From CALMNV01 sp035688975 (GTDB lineage: Bacteria; Actinomycetota; Actinomycetes; Actinomycetales; Dermatophilaceae), in assembly GCF_035688975.1 (NCBI RefSeq), contig NZ_DASSMH010000059.1:1-64000 (forward strand): 64,000 nucleotides of DNA. The letters run 5' to 3'. The notes under the pieces are model-generated. The model saw only the letters and a program-made list of their open reading frames with translations. It had not been told where the DNA came from and ran no database searches. The translations under genes and the position numbers were made by a program. Shown here in pieces: positions 45,192 through 53,251 of this stretch (the stretch's first letter is position 1; each line of letters begins with the position of its first letter).

Positions 45192-47285
45192 GTGTCACAA
45201 CTCATCACCTCCGGGCTGGTGTCGCTCGACGAACCGCTCGGTACCAGCAAGGACGAGGTCATCGCCTCGCTCGCCGGGCTCGTGGCGGCCGCCGGCCGCA
45301 GCGACGACCCGGCCGGGCTCACCCAGGACGCCTACGCCCGCGAGTCGAAGTCGGCGACCGGTATGCCGGGTGGCCTCGCCATCCCGCACTGCCGCTCGGA
45401 GCACGTCTCCGAGTCGACGCTGGTCTTCGCGCGCCTGGCGCCCGCCGTCGACTTCGGCGCGAAGGACGGACCAGCGGACCTCGTCTTCATGATCGCCGCT
45501 CCCGCGGCGGGTGACCAGGAGCACATGAAGCTGCTGACCCAGCTCGCTCGGGCCCTGGTGCGCAAGGACTTCACCGATTCACTGCGGTCGGCGACGAGCA
45601 GGGACGAGGTCGTGCGGCTGGTGTCTGAGGTCGTCAAGCCCCCGGCCGCTCCGTCAGCCGCCGCGGCGCCCGCTGCGCAGCCCACCGGCGTCACGGCTGC
45701 GGCCGGGACGGGAGCGGCGGCCGCGGCTGCCGGAGGCGGCGCGACGTCCACGGTGACCGAGGACCGGCCGACGGCCGCCTCGGCCGACCACGGGGAGGGG
45801 CCGCTCTCCATCGTCGCCGTCACCTCTTGCCCCACGGGCATCGCGCACACCTACATGGCGGCCGAGGCGCTCGAGCACGCGGGCAAGAAGGCCGGCGTGG
45901 AGGTCCACGTGGAGCCGCAGGGCTCGGTCGGCGCCGAGACCCTCGACCCGGCGGTGATCCGCGCCGCGAGCGCAGTCATCTTCGCCACCGACGTGGGCGT
46001 GCGCGACAAGCACCGGTTCGCCGGGCTGGCCGAGATCAACAGCGGCGTCAAGGCCGGGATCCACGAGGCCGACAGCCTGGTCGCGCGCGCCATCGCGGCG
46101 GCCAAGGACCCGAGCGCCCCGCGCGTGGCCGCGACGGCGGACAGCGGTGAGCCGGGCCCGTCGGCCGCCTCCCAGCACATCGGCGTCCGGATCCGCACGG
46201 CGCTGCTCACCGGCGTGAGCTACATGATCCCCTTCGTCGCCGCGGGCGGCCTGCTCATCGCGCTCGGGTTCCTCGTCGGCGGGTACAAGATCACCGCGAC
46301 CGCCGAAAAGGTGGTCCTCGGCAACTCGTTGTGGGACCTGCCTGCGGGTGGGCTGTCGCAGTACCTGGGTGCCCTCCTCTTCCAGGTCGGCGCCTGGGCG
46401 TTCGCCTTCCTCGTGCCGGCACTGGCCGGCTACATCGCCTACGCCATCGCCGACCGCCCCGGCATCGCCCCCGGATTCGTCATCGGGTTCGTGGCCGGCC
46501 AGATCGGCGCGGGCTTCCTCGGTGGCCTCATCGGCGGTCTGCTGGCCGGCGCGGTGGCCCTGTGGATCAGCCGGTTCAAGGTGCCGGCCTTCGCCCGCGG
46601 GCTCATGCCCGTCGTCGTCATCCCGCTGTTCGCCACCGTCATCTCGAGCGGCCTGATGATCCTCGTGCTCGGCCGACCGATCGCCGCCCTCACCAAGGCC
46701 CTGACCACCTGGCTGAGCGGCCTGTCCGGCAGCTCGGCGATCATCCTCGGGATCATCCTCGGCGCGATGATGTGCTTCGACATGGGCGGGCCCGTCAACA
46801 AGGCGGCCTACGTCTTCGCCACGACCGGGCTCAACCTGCAGAACCCCGCCACGCTCAAGATCATGGCCGCCGTCATGGCCGCCGGCATGGTGCCGCCCCT
46901 CGCCCTCGCCCTGGCCTCGGCCGTGGCGCCCGGCCTCTTCACACCGGCGGAGCGCGAGAACGGCAAGGCGGCCTGGCTGCTCGGGGCCTCCTTCATCTCG
47001 GAGGGCGCCATCCCCTTCGCCGCGGCGGACCCCCTGCGGGTCATCCCGCCGATGATGCTCGGCGGGGCCGTCACCGGTGCCGTCAGCATGGCGTCCGGCG
47101 TCCAGCTCAGCGCGCCCCACGGGGGGATCTTCGTCCTCTTCGCCATCACCGGTGTGCTGCTCTTCCTCCTCTCGCTCGTCGTCGGCACGGTCGTCGGGTC
47201 GGCCGCCGTCGTGGCCGCCAAGCGCTACTGGCACCGCGACACCGACACGCGGAAGGAAGCGGTGGCGGCACCGGCGGCCGCCTGA
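45192..47285 (+). CDS. fruA: Fructose PTS permease IIABC
   Basis: 697 residues. IIA domain (residues about 1-150) with active His in MPGGLAIPHCRSEHV; an alanine and glycine-rich linker about 160-200; IIB domain with phosphocysteine in VAVTSCPTGIAHTYMAAEAL (about 215-310); then IIC with about ten helices (SYMIPFVAAGGLLIALGFLVGG onward). GTG 45192 is preferred because AGGAAGG (45179-45185) is 6 nt upstream; an ATG at 45186 is too close. Confidence 0.94.
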   Translation: MSQLITSGLVSLDEPLGTSKDEVIASLAGLVAAAGRSDDPAGLTQDAYARESKSATGMPGGLAIPHCRSEHVSESTLVFARLAPAVDFGAKDGPADLVFMIAAPAAGDQEHMKLLTQLARALVRKDFTDSLRSATSRDEVVRLVSEVVKPPAAPSAAAAPAAQPTGVTAAAGTGAAAAAAGGGATSTVTEDRPTAASADHGEGPLSIVAVTSCPTGIAHTYMAAEALEHAGKKAGVEVHVEPQGSVGAETLDPAVIRAASAVIFATDVGVRDKHRFAGLAEINSGVKAGIHEADSLVARAIAAAKDPSAPRVAATADSGEPGPSAASQHIGVRIRTALLTGVSYMIPFVAAGGLLIALGFLVGGYKITATAEKVVLGNSLWDLPAGGLSQYLGALLFQVGAWAFAFLVPALAGYIAYAIADRPGIAPGFVIGFVAGQIGAGFLGGLIGGLLAGAVALWISRFKVPAFARGLMPVVVIPLFATVISSGLMILVLGRPIAALTKALTTWLSGLSGSSAIILGIILGAMMCFDMGGPVNKAAYVFATTGLNLQNPATLKIMAAVMAAGMVPPLALALASAVAPGLFTPAERENGKAAWLLGASFISEGAIPFAAADPLRVIPPMMLGGAVTGAVSMASGVQLSAPHGGIFVLFAITGVLLFLLSLVVGTVVGSAAVVAAKRYWHRDTDTRKEAVAAPAAA

Positions 47286-47323
47286 CACGATCGACGTCCA
47301 CGACGTCTCCGGAAGGAACCCCC

Positions 47324-47596
47324 ATGACGAGCATCACCGTGAAGGTCGGCTCCTCGGTCGGCCTGCACGCCCGGCCCGCCCAGATCATCTCCGAGAAGGC
47401 GGAGGAGCTCGGCGTGCCGGTCACGCTCTCGGTGCCGGGCGGGGAGCCGGTCGACGCGGACTCGTCGCTGCTCATCATGACGCTGGGCGCCTCGCACGGT
47501 GACGAGGTCGTCGTCAGCTCCGACGACGCCGACGCGGCCGAGACGATCGCCGCCCTGGTCGTCCTCGATCTCGACGACCCGGCATACGAGGCCTGA
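47324..47596 (+). CDS. ptsH: HPr phosphocarrier protein
   Basis: 90 residues. HPr receives phosphate at His15 (GLHARPAQII) from Enzyme I and passes it to the IIA domain of FruA. The regulatory serine region SSLLIMTLG is present, although most actinobacteria lack a strong HPr kinase. GGAAGGA at 47311-47317 is the ribosome binding site. Closes a full fructose PTS set with ptsI. Confidence 0.94.
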   Translation: MTSITVKVGSSVGLHARPAQIISEKAEELGVPVTLSVPGGEPVDADSSLLIMTLGASHGDEVVVSSDDADAAETIAALVVLDLDDPAYEA

Positions 47597-47638
47597 CGCG
47601 GGACGGGCGCGGGGCGCGGGCGGACTAGCCTGAGCCCC

Positions 47639-48445
47639 GTGCCCGTCCCGATCCGCGACCCTGCCGACCCGAGGCTCGCGGACTACGTCTCGCTGACCGA
47701 CGTGGCCCTGCGCCGGCGCACCGAGCCGGCGCAGGGCCTCTACATCGCCGAGAGCGAGAAGGTCATCCGCAGGGCGCTCGCCGCGGGCCACCGGCCTCGG
47801 TCCTACCTCATGGCGGAGCGATGGGTCACCGAGCTCACCGACCTCGTCGACCGGGCAGAGACCGAAGGCATCCCGGTGTACGTCGCACCGCACGACGTCA
47901 TCGAGGCCCGCACCGGGTTCCACCTGCACCGTGGGGCGCTCGCCTCGATGCAGCGACCGGTCCTGTCCTCCGTCGCCGAGGTCGTCTCGGGCGCACGGCG
48001 CGTCGTGGTGCTCGAGGACGTCGTCGACCACACGAATGTCGGGGCCGCCTTCCGGAGCGCCGCCGCCCTCGGTGTCGATGCCGTCCTCGTGACACCGCGG
48101 TGCGCGGATCCGCTGTACCGCAGGTCCATCCGCGTCTCCATGGGCACGGTCTTCCAGGTGCCGTGGACGCGGATCGAGCCCTGGCCGGGTGGGCTGGAGC
48201 TGCTGCGTGCGGACGGCTTCGTCGTGGCCGCCCTCAACCTGAGCGACGACGCCCTTCCGCTCGACGCGCTCGCGGCTGCGCAGCACGACAAGCTCGCCTT
48301 GATCCTCGGCACCGAGGGGGACGGGCTCCGAGCCGCCACGGTGGCGGGGGCCGACCTGTCGGTGCGCATCCCGATGAGCGGGGGAGTGGACTCGCTCAAC
48401 GTGGCGGCCGCGGCGGCGGTGGCGTTCTACGCCACGAGAGGCTGA
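47639..48445 (+). CDS. SpoU/TrmH family RNA methyltransferase
   Basis: 268 residues from GTG 47639. The N-terminal substrate-binding part (DPRLADYVSLTDVALRR) precedes the knotted SPOUT domain with motif 1 HTNVGAAFRSAAALGVDAVL, motif 2 LILGTEGDGLRAA and motif 3 IPMSGGVDSLNVAAAAAVAFY. It methylates a ribose 2'-OH of tRNA or rRNA; the target base is unknown. TAGCCT (47626-47631) 7 nt upstream gives a leaderless start. Confidence 0.9.
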   Translation: MPVPIRDPADPRLADYVSLTDVALRRRTEPAQGLYIAESEKVIRRALAAGHRPRSYLMAERWVTELTDLVDRAETEGIPVYVAPHDVIEARTGFHLHRGALASMQRPVLSSVAEVVSGARRVVVLEDVVDHTNVGAAFRSAAALGVDAVLVTPRCADPLYRRSIRVSMGTVFQVPWTRIEPWPGGLELLRADGFVVAALNLSDDALPLDALAAAQHDKLALILGTEGDGLRAATVAGADLSVRIPMSGGVDSLNVAAAAAVAFYATRG

Positions 48446-48521
48446 CCCGTTGCCGTATGCCGTGCCGTCCCACCCTGGACCGCGCGGTGCTGCCGGGGAC
48501 GGGGGGGGCTTGTCAGGCAGT

Positions 48522-48537
48522 TCGAACACATGTACGA
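48522..48537. promoter_or_regulatory. LexA/SOS-box-like operator before the DUF222-HNH gene
   Basis: TCGAACACATGTACGA differs by one base from the palindrome TCGAACACATGTTCGA, which matches the actinobacterial LexA box form (TCGAAC-N4-GTTCGA). It overlaps the -10 hexamer TACGAT (48533-48538), 7 nt before ATG 48546. Repression by LexA would therefore block transcription. Mycobacterial DUF222/13E12 genes also have such boxes. Confidence 0.65.
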
Positions 48538-48545
48538 TAAGCCCT

Positions 48546-49743
48546 ATGGCGGAGGTGCTCACCCAGGAGGACTGGGAGCTGGTGGCCCGGCTGGCGGCCG
48601 ACCTCCACGACGCCCACGCGCGGCTGGTCAACCTCATGGTGCGGGTCATCGAGTCGGGGTCGTGGGAAGGGGCCGGGCTCCGCTCGCCGGAGCACTGGTT
48701 GGTGGTGCGGGCGGGCCTCAGCCCGACGCATGCACGAGCGGTCGTCCTGCTCGCGCGGCGGGCGGCAGAGCTGCCGGTGACCGTGGCGGGTCTGCGGGCT
48801 GGCCGGTTGAGCCTGGACCAGGCGGCGTTGGTGGCCCGCCACGTTCCTGCGGAGTGTGATGCGACGGTGGCAGAGTTCGCCCAGCACGCGACGGTGCCGC
48901 GGCTGCAGCGAAGCGTCGGTAGGTACGACTTCCCGCTAGCCGCTCCGGCGACGGCGGCTGACGATGGCGCCGACCTGCAGCGCCCAGCCCGCGACTGGGG
49001 CAGTGGCGCCGACGAAGGCGGCGGCGGGCTCCCTGTCGAGCCGGTCGCCCCAGCGAGCCTGGTCATGTTCCGAGACGACGATCGGTTCGTCCTGCGCTAC
49101 GAGGCCCCAGCCGAGGTGAGGGCGTTGGTGGAGACCGCGTTGGCCGAGGCCAAGGACTGGCTCTTCCAGCAGCGCGGGGGCCAGGCGACGCTCGCGGAAG
49201 CGATGGGGGTGCTGGCGGACCGGTCGTTGGACACGGTGCAGGTCTCCAGCCGGCGGGCGAAGTACCGGGTGCACGTCTTTCTCGACACCGAGGGCAGGTG
49301 GCTGCTGGGCCGGCCGCGCCTGCCGCGCCACGTGCTCGAGTCGCTCACGTGTGACGGCGAGCTGGTGCCGGTGCGGCTGCGCGAGGGGCAGCCGGTCAAC
49401 GTCGGCCGCGGACGGCGCACGGTGCCGGAGCGGACCAGGCGGCTGGTGCTGGACCGTGATCGCGGCTGCCCGGGGTCCGACAGACGTGGACAACCTGTGC
49501 AGCCTGTGCCCCTTCCACCACCACGCTCACCACCGGGGTGAGTTCCGGATCGCTGGGGACCCGAGGCGTCATGACGGCCTGGTGTTCCTGACGTCGGGAG
49601 GACGGCCCATCGCGCCCGGCCCCTTCGGCCCCTCGGGTGACGCCGCGGCCGGGCACCTACCGGGTGCCGACGAGCCGGGGGAGCCTCCGCCGCTCGGCCG
49701 AGTCCCGCGCACCCCGCCCGAAGAGGCAGCCCGGGCCTATTGA
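48546..49743 (+). pseudogene. DUF222-HNH endonuclease family gene broken by an internal deletion and frameshift
   Basis: From ATG 48546 the DUF222 domain is complete (SGSWEGAGLRSPEHWLVVRAGLS onward), followed by the linker to RRLVLDRDRGC near 49460. There the reading frame jumps: the expected HNH start (a PGC, HHIVHW type stretch of about 22 residues) is missing, and the HNH end (GPTDVDNLCSLCPFHHHAHHRGEF) continues in another frame until TGA 49743. Thus the catalytic His of HNH is lost. The first frame stops at 49541. Remnant of a common actinobacterial family. A leaderless promoter with LexA-like box is still intact. Confidence 0.85.
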
Positions 49744-49778
49744 CCCGTGGCGACGTCCATGCGCGAGGGGGACCGTCC

Positions 49779-50168
49779 CTACAGCTCGGGGTGGTCGATG
49801 ACGCAGAACGCGTTGCCCTCTGTGTCGCGCAGGACGATGAAGTCGGCGTCCTGCGGGTAGGGCCAGTCGTCCACTCGGGTCGCCCCGAGTGCGACGAGCC
49901 GATCGACGTGGCGTCCCTGCTCCCGGGTGTAGAGGTCGACGTGGACTCGCGCCGGCTCCCGCGGTGGCGCGTCCGTCAGCTGCAGGGAGACCGGCACTCG
50001 CCGGCCTTGGGGGTCCACGAGCATCATGAAGCTCGGGTCCCACTCGGCCTCGCGCGGCTGGTACCCGAGGGCCGCGGACCAGAAGGCGACGGCACGCTGC
50101 ATGTCCTGGACGTTGACGACGACGGTCGCGAGGTGGAGGTCCCCGGTGGTCTCGGCTCGCTCGGCCAT
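49779..50168 (-). CDS. VOC/glyoxalase-like protein
   Basis: 129 residues. VOC motifs: LATVVVNVQDMQRAVAFWSAALGY, then VHVDLYTREQGRHVDRLVALGATRV and FIVLRDTEGNAFCVIDHPEL. Members bind metals or small molecules; the substrate is unknown. TAGGCT (50176-50181, minus strand) is 7 nt before ATG 50168. Divergent from a small conserved gene. Confidence 0.88.
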   Translation of the reverse strand: MAERAETTGDLHLATVVVNVQDMQRAVAFWSAALGYQPREAEWDPSFMMLVDPQGRRVPVSLQLTDAPPREPARVHVDLYTREQGRHVDRLVALGATRVDDWPYPQDADFIVLRDTEGNAFCVIDHPEL

Positions 50169-50209
50169 GGCCGCGAGCCTACCGGCCGCCTTCCTCCTAC
50201 ACTGATCGC

Positions 50210-50578
50210 ATGCGGGCGGCATACGCGCAGGACGCGATCCTGCTCATGGACCGCGCCGCCGATCACCGCGTCCCCGGGGCGGCGGTCACCCAGGCGCTGT
50301 GCGGCCACTGGGATCACGAGGGACCCTGTCCCGTGGCGCCGCATCACACTGGTGCCGACCGCTCCGGCGACCGGGTCGTGGTGCGGATCCTGTTCGCGGT
50401 CGAACCGCACCGTGAGGACGACGTCCGCGCACGCATCGTCTCCGTGCTGTCCCGAGAAGAGGCGCAAGGGCCGGGCGGCGCGACCGCCCGCTGGCAGTTG
50501 CTCACGACGGAGGCAGGCGACATTCGACCAGAGGAGAAGGAGCACGCGGACCGGCTCCGGGACAGCGAACTCGGCTGA
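50210..50578 (+). CDS. Small conserved hypothetical protein
   Basis: 122 residues without signal or membrane segments. It starts YAQDAILLMDRAADHRVPGAAV, then has ALCGHWDHEGPCPVAPHH, which gives two Cys and several His, a possible metal site. A second half RVVVRILFAVEPHREDDVRARIV is an alpha/beta strand-helix unit. TACACT (50198-50203) 6 nt before ATG supports a real gene. Function not recognised. Confidence 0.65.
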   Translation: MRAAYAQDAILLMDRAADHRVPGAAVTQALCGHWDHEGPCPVAPHHTGADRSGDRVVVRILFAVEPHREDDVRARIVSVLSREEAQGPGGATARWQLLTTEAGDIRPEEKEHADRLRDSELG

Positions 50579-50699
50579 GTCTGCGCGCGGCGCACTGGTC
50601 CGATCGTGGCTCTGACCCGCTCGTCCGGAGCGTGCGTAGCCGATCGGCATCGTCGGTTGTGCGCGGGCGCCGGTCCGGGGCCCGTGTCGGCGGCCGGAG

Positions 50700-51080
50700 T
50701 CAGGCGATCCGCACCAAGCGGCCGAGCAGCCGCTGCAGCTCGGTGGCGGGGTCCGCACAGAGCCCGCCATGCACCGGGCCGGGCTGCAGCACGGTCGAGC
50801 GCGGGGCGATGATCCAGCCGAAGCGCTGACCCGGGCGGTCCAGCCTCGGCAGCCCAGGGCCGGTGTCGCCGTGGCAGACGGCGCGCACGTGCTCGAGCAT
50901 CGAGCGCACGCCGTCGAGCTCGCAGCCCGGGAAGAGGGCGGCGACCCGCGTGTCGTCGAGCTCCCACGCGGCGTCGAGGAACCCGCTGGCCTGCGCGTAG
51001 AGCACGACGCCGACGTTGATGAACTCCTCCCGGTCCACGCGGGGCACGAGGCGCAGCAGGACATACTGGTACGGGGTCAC
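50700..51080 (-). CDS. DUF3037 family protein
   Basis: 126 residues from GTG 51080. It opens PYQYVLLRLVPRVDREEFINVGVVLYAQ, the signature of DUF3037. It is overlapped by 4 bp (GTGA) with the HipA-like gene upstream, so both are made together. Function unknown; the pairing with HipA-like kinases recurs in bacteria from my general knowledge. The 121 bp downstream to the small hypothetical gene contain nothing I could identify. Confidence 0.85.
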   Translation of the reverse strand: MTPYQYVLLRLVPRVDREEFINVGVVLYAQASGFLDAAWELDDTRVAALFPGCELDGVRSMLEHVRAVCHGDTGPGLPRLDRPGQRFGWIIAPRSTVLQPGPVHGGLCADPATELQRLLGRLVRIA

Positions 51081-51847
51081 CGGGCGCCTCCTGTGGGCAC
51101 CCACGCGGACGGCCGACCGAGGCGCGCCGTGAGCAGGTCGACGTATGCCGCGCGCACCGCGGGCGGGTCGGACAGCTCCGCGGTCGGCTCGAGCCACTCG
51201 TCCGGGACGTCGGCCACGGCCGCGTCCAGCCCGGCCGGGCCGAGGCTTGCGGCCAGCTCCTCGTGGCGCGCCGCCACGTCACCGGCGACGTCTCGCAGCA
51301 CGTGGCGGCTCGCGTCGAAGGGCTGGGCGGCGAAGCGCTCGGGGGACGGCGGCCGGCTGGGCCAGGAGTGGTGGAAGTAGAGGGCCGCCCCGTGGTCGAT
51401 GGCCCAGGTCCTGCCGTGCCAGACGAGGAGGTTGGGGTTGGACCACGTCCGGTCCACGTTGGCGGTGAGGGCGTCGAGCCACAGGATGCGCTCGGCCAGG
51501 TCGGGGTCGGGCGGCCGGGACCCGTCGTAGCCGAGCGAACCGGGCAGGAAGTCCACGCCGAGGTTCGTCCCGACCGAGGCCGTGAGCAGGTCCTGGACCT
51601 CCTCGTCCGCCTCGTATTTCGCGATGCGCTCGTCGAGCGTGAGGACGGCGAGCTCCGGCACCGGCACCCCGATCCGGCGGGCGAGCGCGGCCACGAGGAC
51701 CTCGGCGACGAGCACCTTGAGGCCCTGGCCGGCGCCCCGGAGCTTCAGGACATAGGTGCCGTCGTCGTCGGCCTCCACGAGCCCCGGCAGTGAGCCGCCC
51801 TCCCGCAGCGGCGTGACGTACCGGGTGGTGGTGAGCACGGGCAGCAC
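51077..51847 (-). CDS. HipA-family kinase-like protein
   Basis: 256 residues from GTG 51847. The kinase core has GTYVLKLRGAGQGLKVLVAEVL (ATP lysine), LDALTANVDRTWSNPNLLVW (catalytic loop with N and D) and WAIDHGAALYFHH (DxG-like metal motif, IDHG). Shorter than HipA toxin; no HipB partner is adjacent. TAGGCT (51855-51860, minus strand) is 7 nt upstream. It forms an operon with the DUF3037 gene. Target unknown. Confidence 0.82.
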   Translation of the reverse strand: MLPVLTTTRYVTPLREGGSLPGLVEADDDGTYVLKLRGAGQGLKVLVAEVLVAALARRIGVPVPELAVLTLDERIAKYEADEEVQDLLTASVGTNLGVDFLPGSLGYDGSRPPDPDLAERILWLDALTANVDRTWSNPNLLVWHGRTWAIDHGAALYFHHSWPSRPPSPERFAAQPFDASRHVLRDVAGDVAARHEELAASLGPAGLDAAVADVPDEWLEPTAELSDPPAVRAAYVDLLTARLGRPSAWVPTGGAR

Positions 51848-51857
51848 GCGGCCAAGC

Positions 51858-53132
51858 CTAGAGGCCGGCGCGGTCGTCGCCTCGGCCCGCCCGACGCCAA
51901 AGGGGCCCGAGCGCGAGCGCGACGGCGGCATACCCGACCGCGGCGACCGGGAACGGCCAGCTGCTCGCGCCGTCCGGCGGCAGCGTGGCAGCGGCGAGCG
52001 CGGCGGCCGCGACGAGGCCGGCGTTGTAGAGCACGTCGTAGATGGAGAAGGCCCGACCCAGGAGGCCGTCGACCACGTGCTCCTGCAGGAGCGTGTCGAC
52101 GTTGATCTTGACCGACTGCGAGGAGAAGGACACGACGAAGCCGACGGCCGTCACCGTCCACGGCGTCAGCCACGGCCCGAGCCCGACGCAGCCGATCCCC
52201 GCGAGCCCGAGCGCCCGTGCGGCGTGCAGCACGGAGCCCCAGCGCGGCGCCAGCCAGGGGGTGACGAAGGCGGCGAGCGTGAAGCCGGCAGCGGAGGCGA
52301 CCGCCGCCAGCCCGAAGCCGAGGACGTCGCCGGCGGAGTCTCCCGGCCGGGCGAACGCACCCCGGAAGAGCAGCAGCGTCTGGAGCAGGACGAAGCCGAG
52401 CGGCAGGCGGGTGACGAAGATGAGCAGGAGCAGCAGCCTGGCCCGGCGCGGCAGCGTCCGGGCCGCCTCGACGAAGCCCGCCAGCACCGCAGGCAGCACC
52501 TCGGCGGCCCGCGGACCGGGTCGGTCGCGGTCGGGCCCCACGGGTGGCAGCCGCCACGCCGACCACGCCGCCACGGCCACCCCGACGGTCGCCGCGACGA
52601 CGACGAAGCGGTCCGAGGTCACGGCGCGCAGACCGCCCCCGACCACACCACCCAGCAGGTAGGCGATCGAGCCGCACGTCGGGCCGATGGAGTTGGCGCT
52701 GACGAGCAGGTCCCGCTCCACGACGTGGGGCGTGGCGGCCGACAGGCCGGCGAGGACGAAGCGGTTGACCGAGAAGACGAGCAGGACCGCGGCGAAGAAC
52801 GCCGCCCCCGTGACCCGCTGGCCGACGAGCGCGGTCACGGCCACCATGGCGCCCGCCCGCACGAGCTGTGACACGACGATGACGCCACGGCGCTGCCAGC
52901 GGTCGAGCAGCACCCCGGTGAAGGGCCCGAGCGCGCTGTAGGGCAGAAGCACGACGGCGAAGGCGGCGGCGATGCTCCGCGCGTCCGCCGCCTGCTCCGG
53001 GTTGAACAGGACGTGGCTGGCGAGGGCCACCTGGAACACCCCGTCGCTGCCCTGCGACGCGATCCGGCTGCCGAGCAGCCGTCGGAAACCGCGCCGCCCC
53101 ACCAGCACGAGCAGGGCGCGCATGAAGGTCAC
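51858..53132 (-). CDS. MFS transporter
   Basis: 424 residues with about 12 helices (VALASHVLFNPEQAADARSIAA; VLLPYSALGPFTGVLLDRWQRRGV is the MFS loop 2-3 signature). The substrate is unknown, perhaps a drug efflux type. GTG 53132 is chosen over ATG 53123 because TACCCT (53139-53144, minus strand) is 6 nt upstream. Divergent from the formate dehydrogenase operon. Confidence 0.9.
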   Translation of the reverse strand: MTFMRALLVLVGRRGFRRLLGSRIASQGSDGVFQVALASHVLFNPEQAADARSIAAAFAVVLLPYSALGPFTGVLLDRWQRRGVIVVSQLVRAGAMVAVTALVGQRVTGAAFFAAVLLVFSVNRFVLAGLSAATPHVVERDLLVSANSIGPTCGSIAYLLGGVVGGGLRAVTSDRFVVVAATVGVAVAAWSAWRLPPVGPDRDRPGPRAAEVLPAVLAGFVEAARTLPRRARLLLLLIFVTRLPLGFVLLQTLLLFRGAFARPGDSAGDVLGFGLAAVASAAGFTLAAFVTPWLAPRWGSVLHAARALGLAGIGCVGLGPWLTPWTVTAVGFVVSFSSQSVKINVDTLLQEHVVDGLLGRAFSIYDVLYNAGLVAAAALAAATLPPDGASSWPFPVAAVGYAAVALALGPLWRRAGRGDDRAGL

Positions 53133-53251
53133 GTCGACAGGGTATGGGCGGCGCGGATCGCGGGTGCCCACGGTCGGCGGGTCCCCTTGCCGCCGCCCAC
53201 CCCGCGTGCTGAGATGGCCGAACGACCCGGTATGCCGCGAAGGAGAGACCC

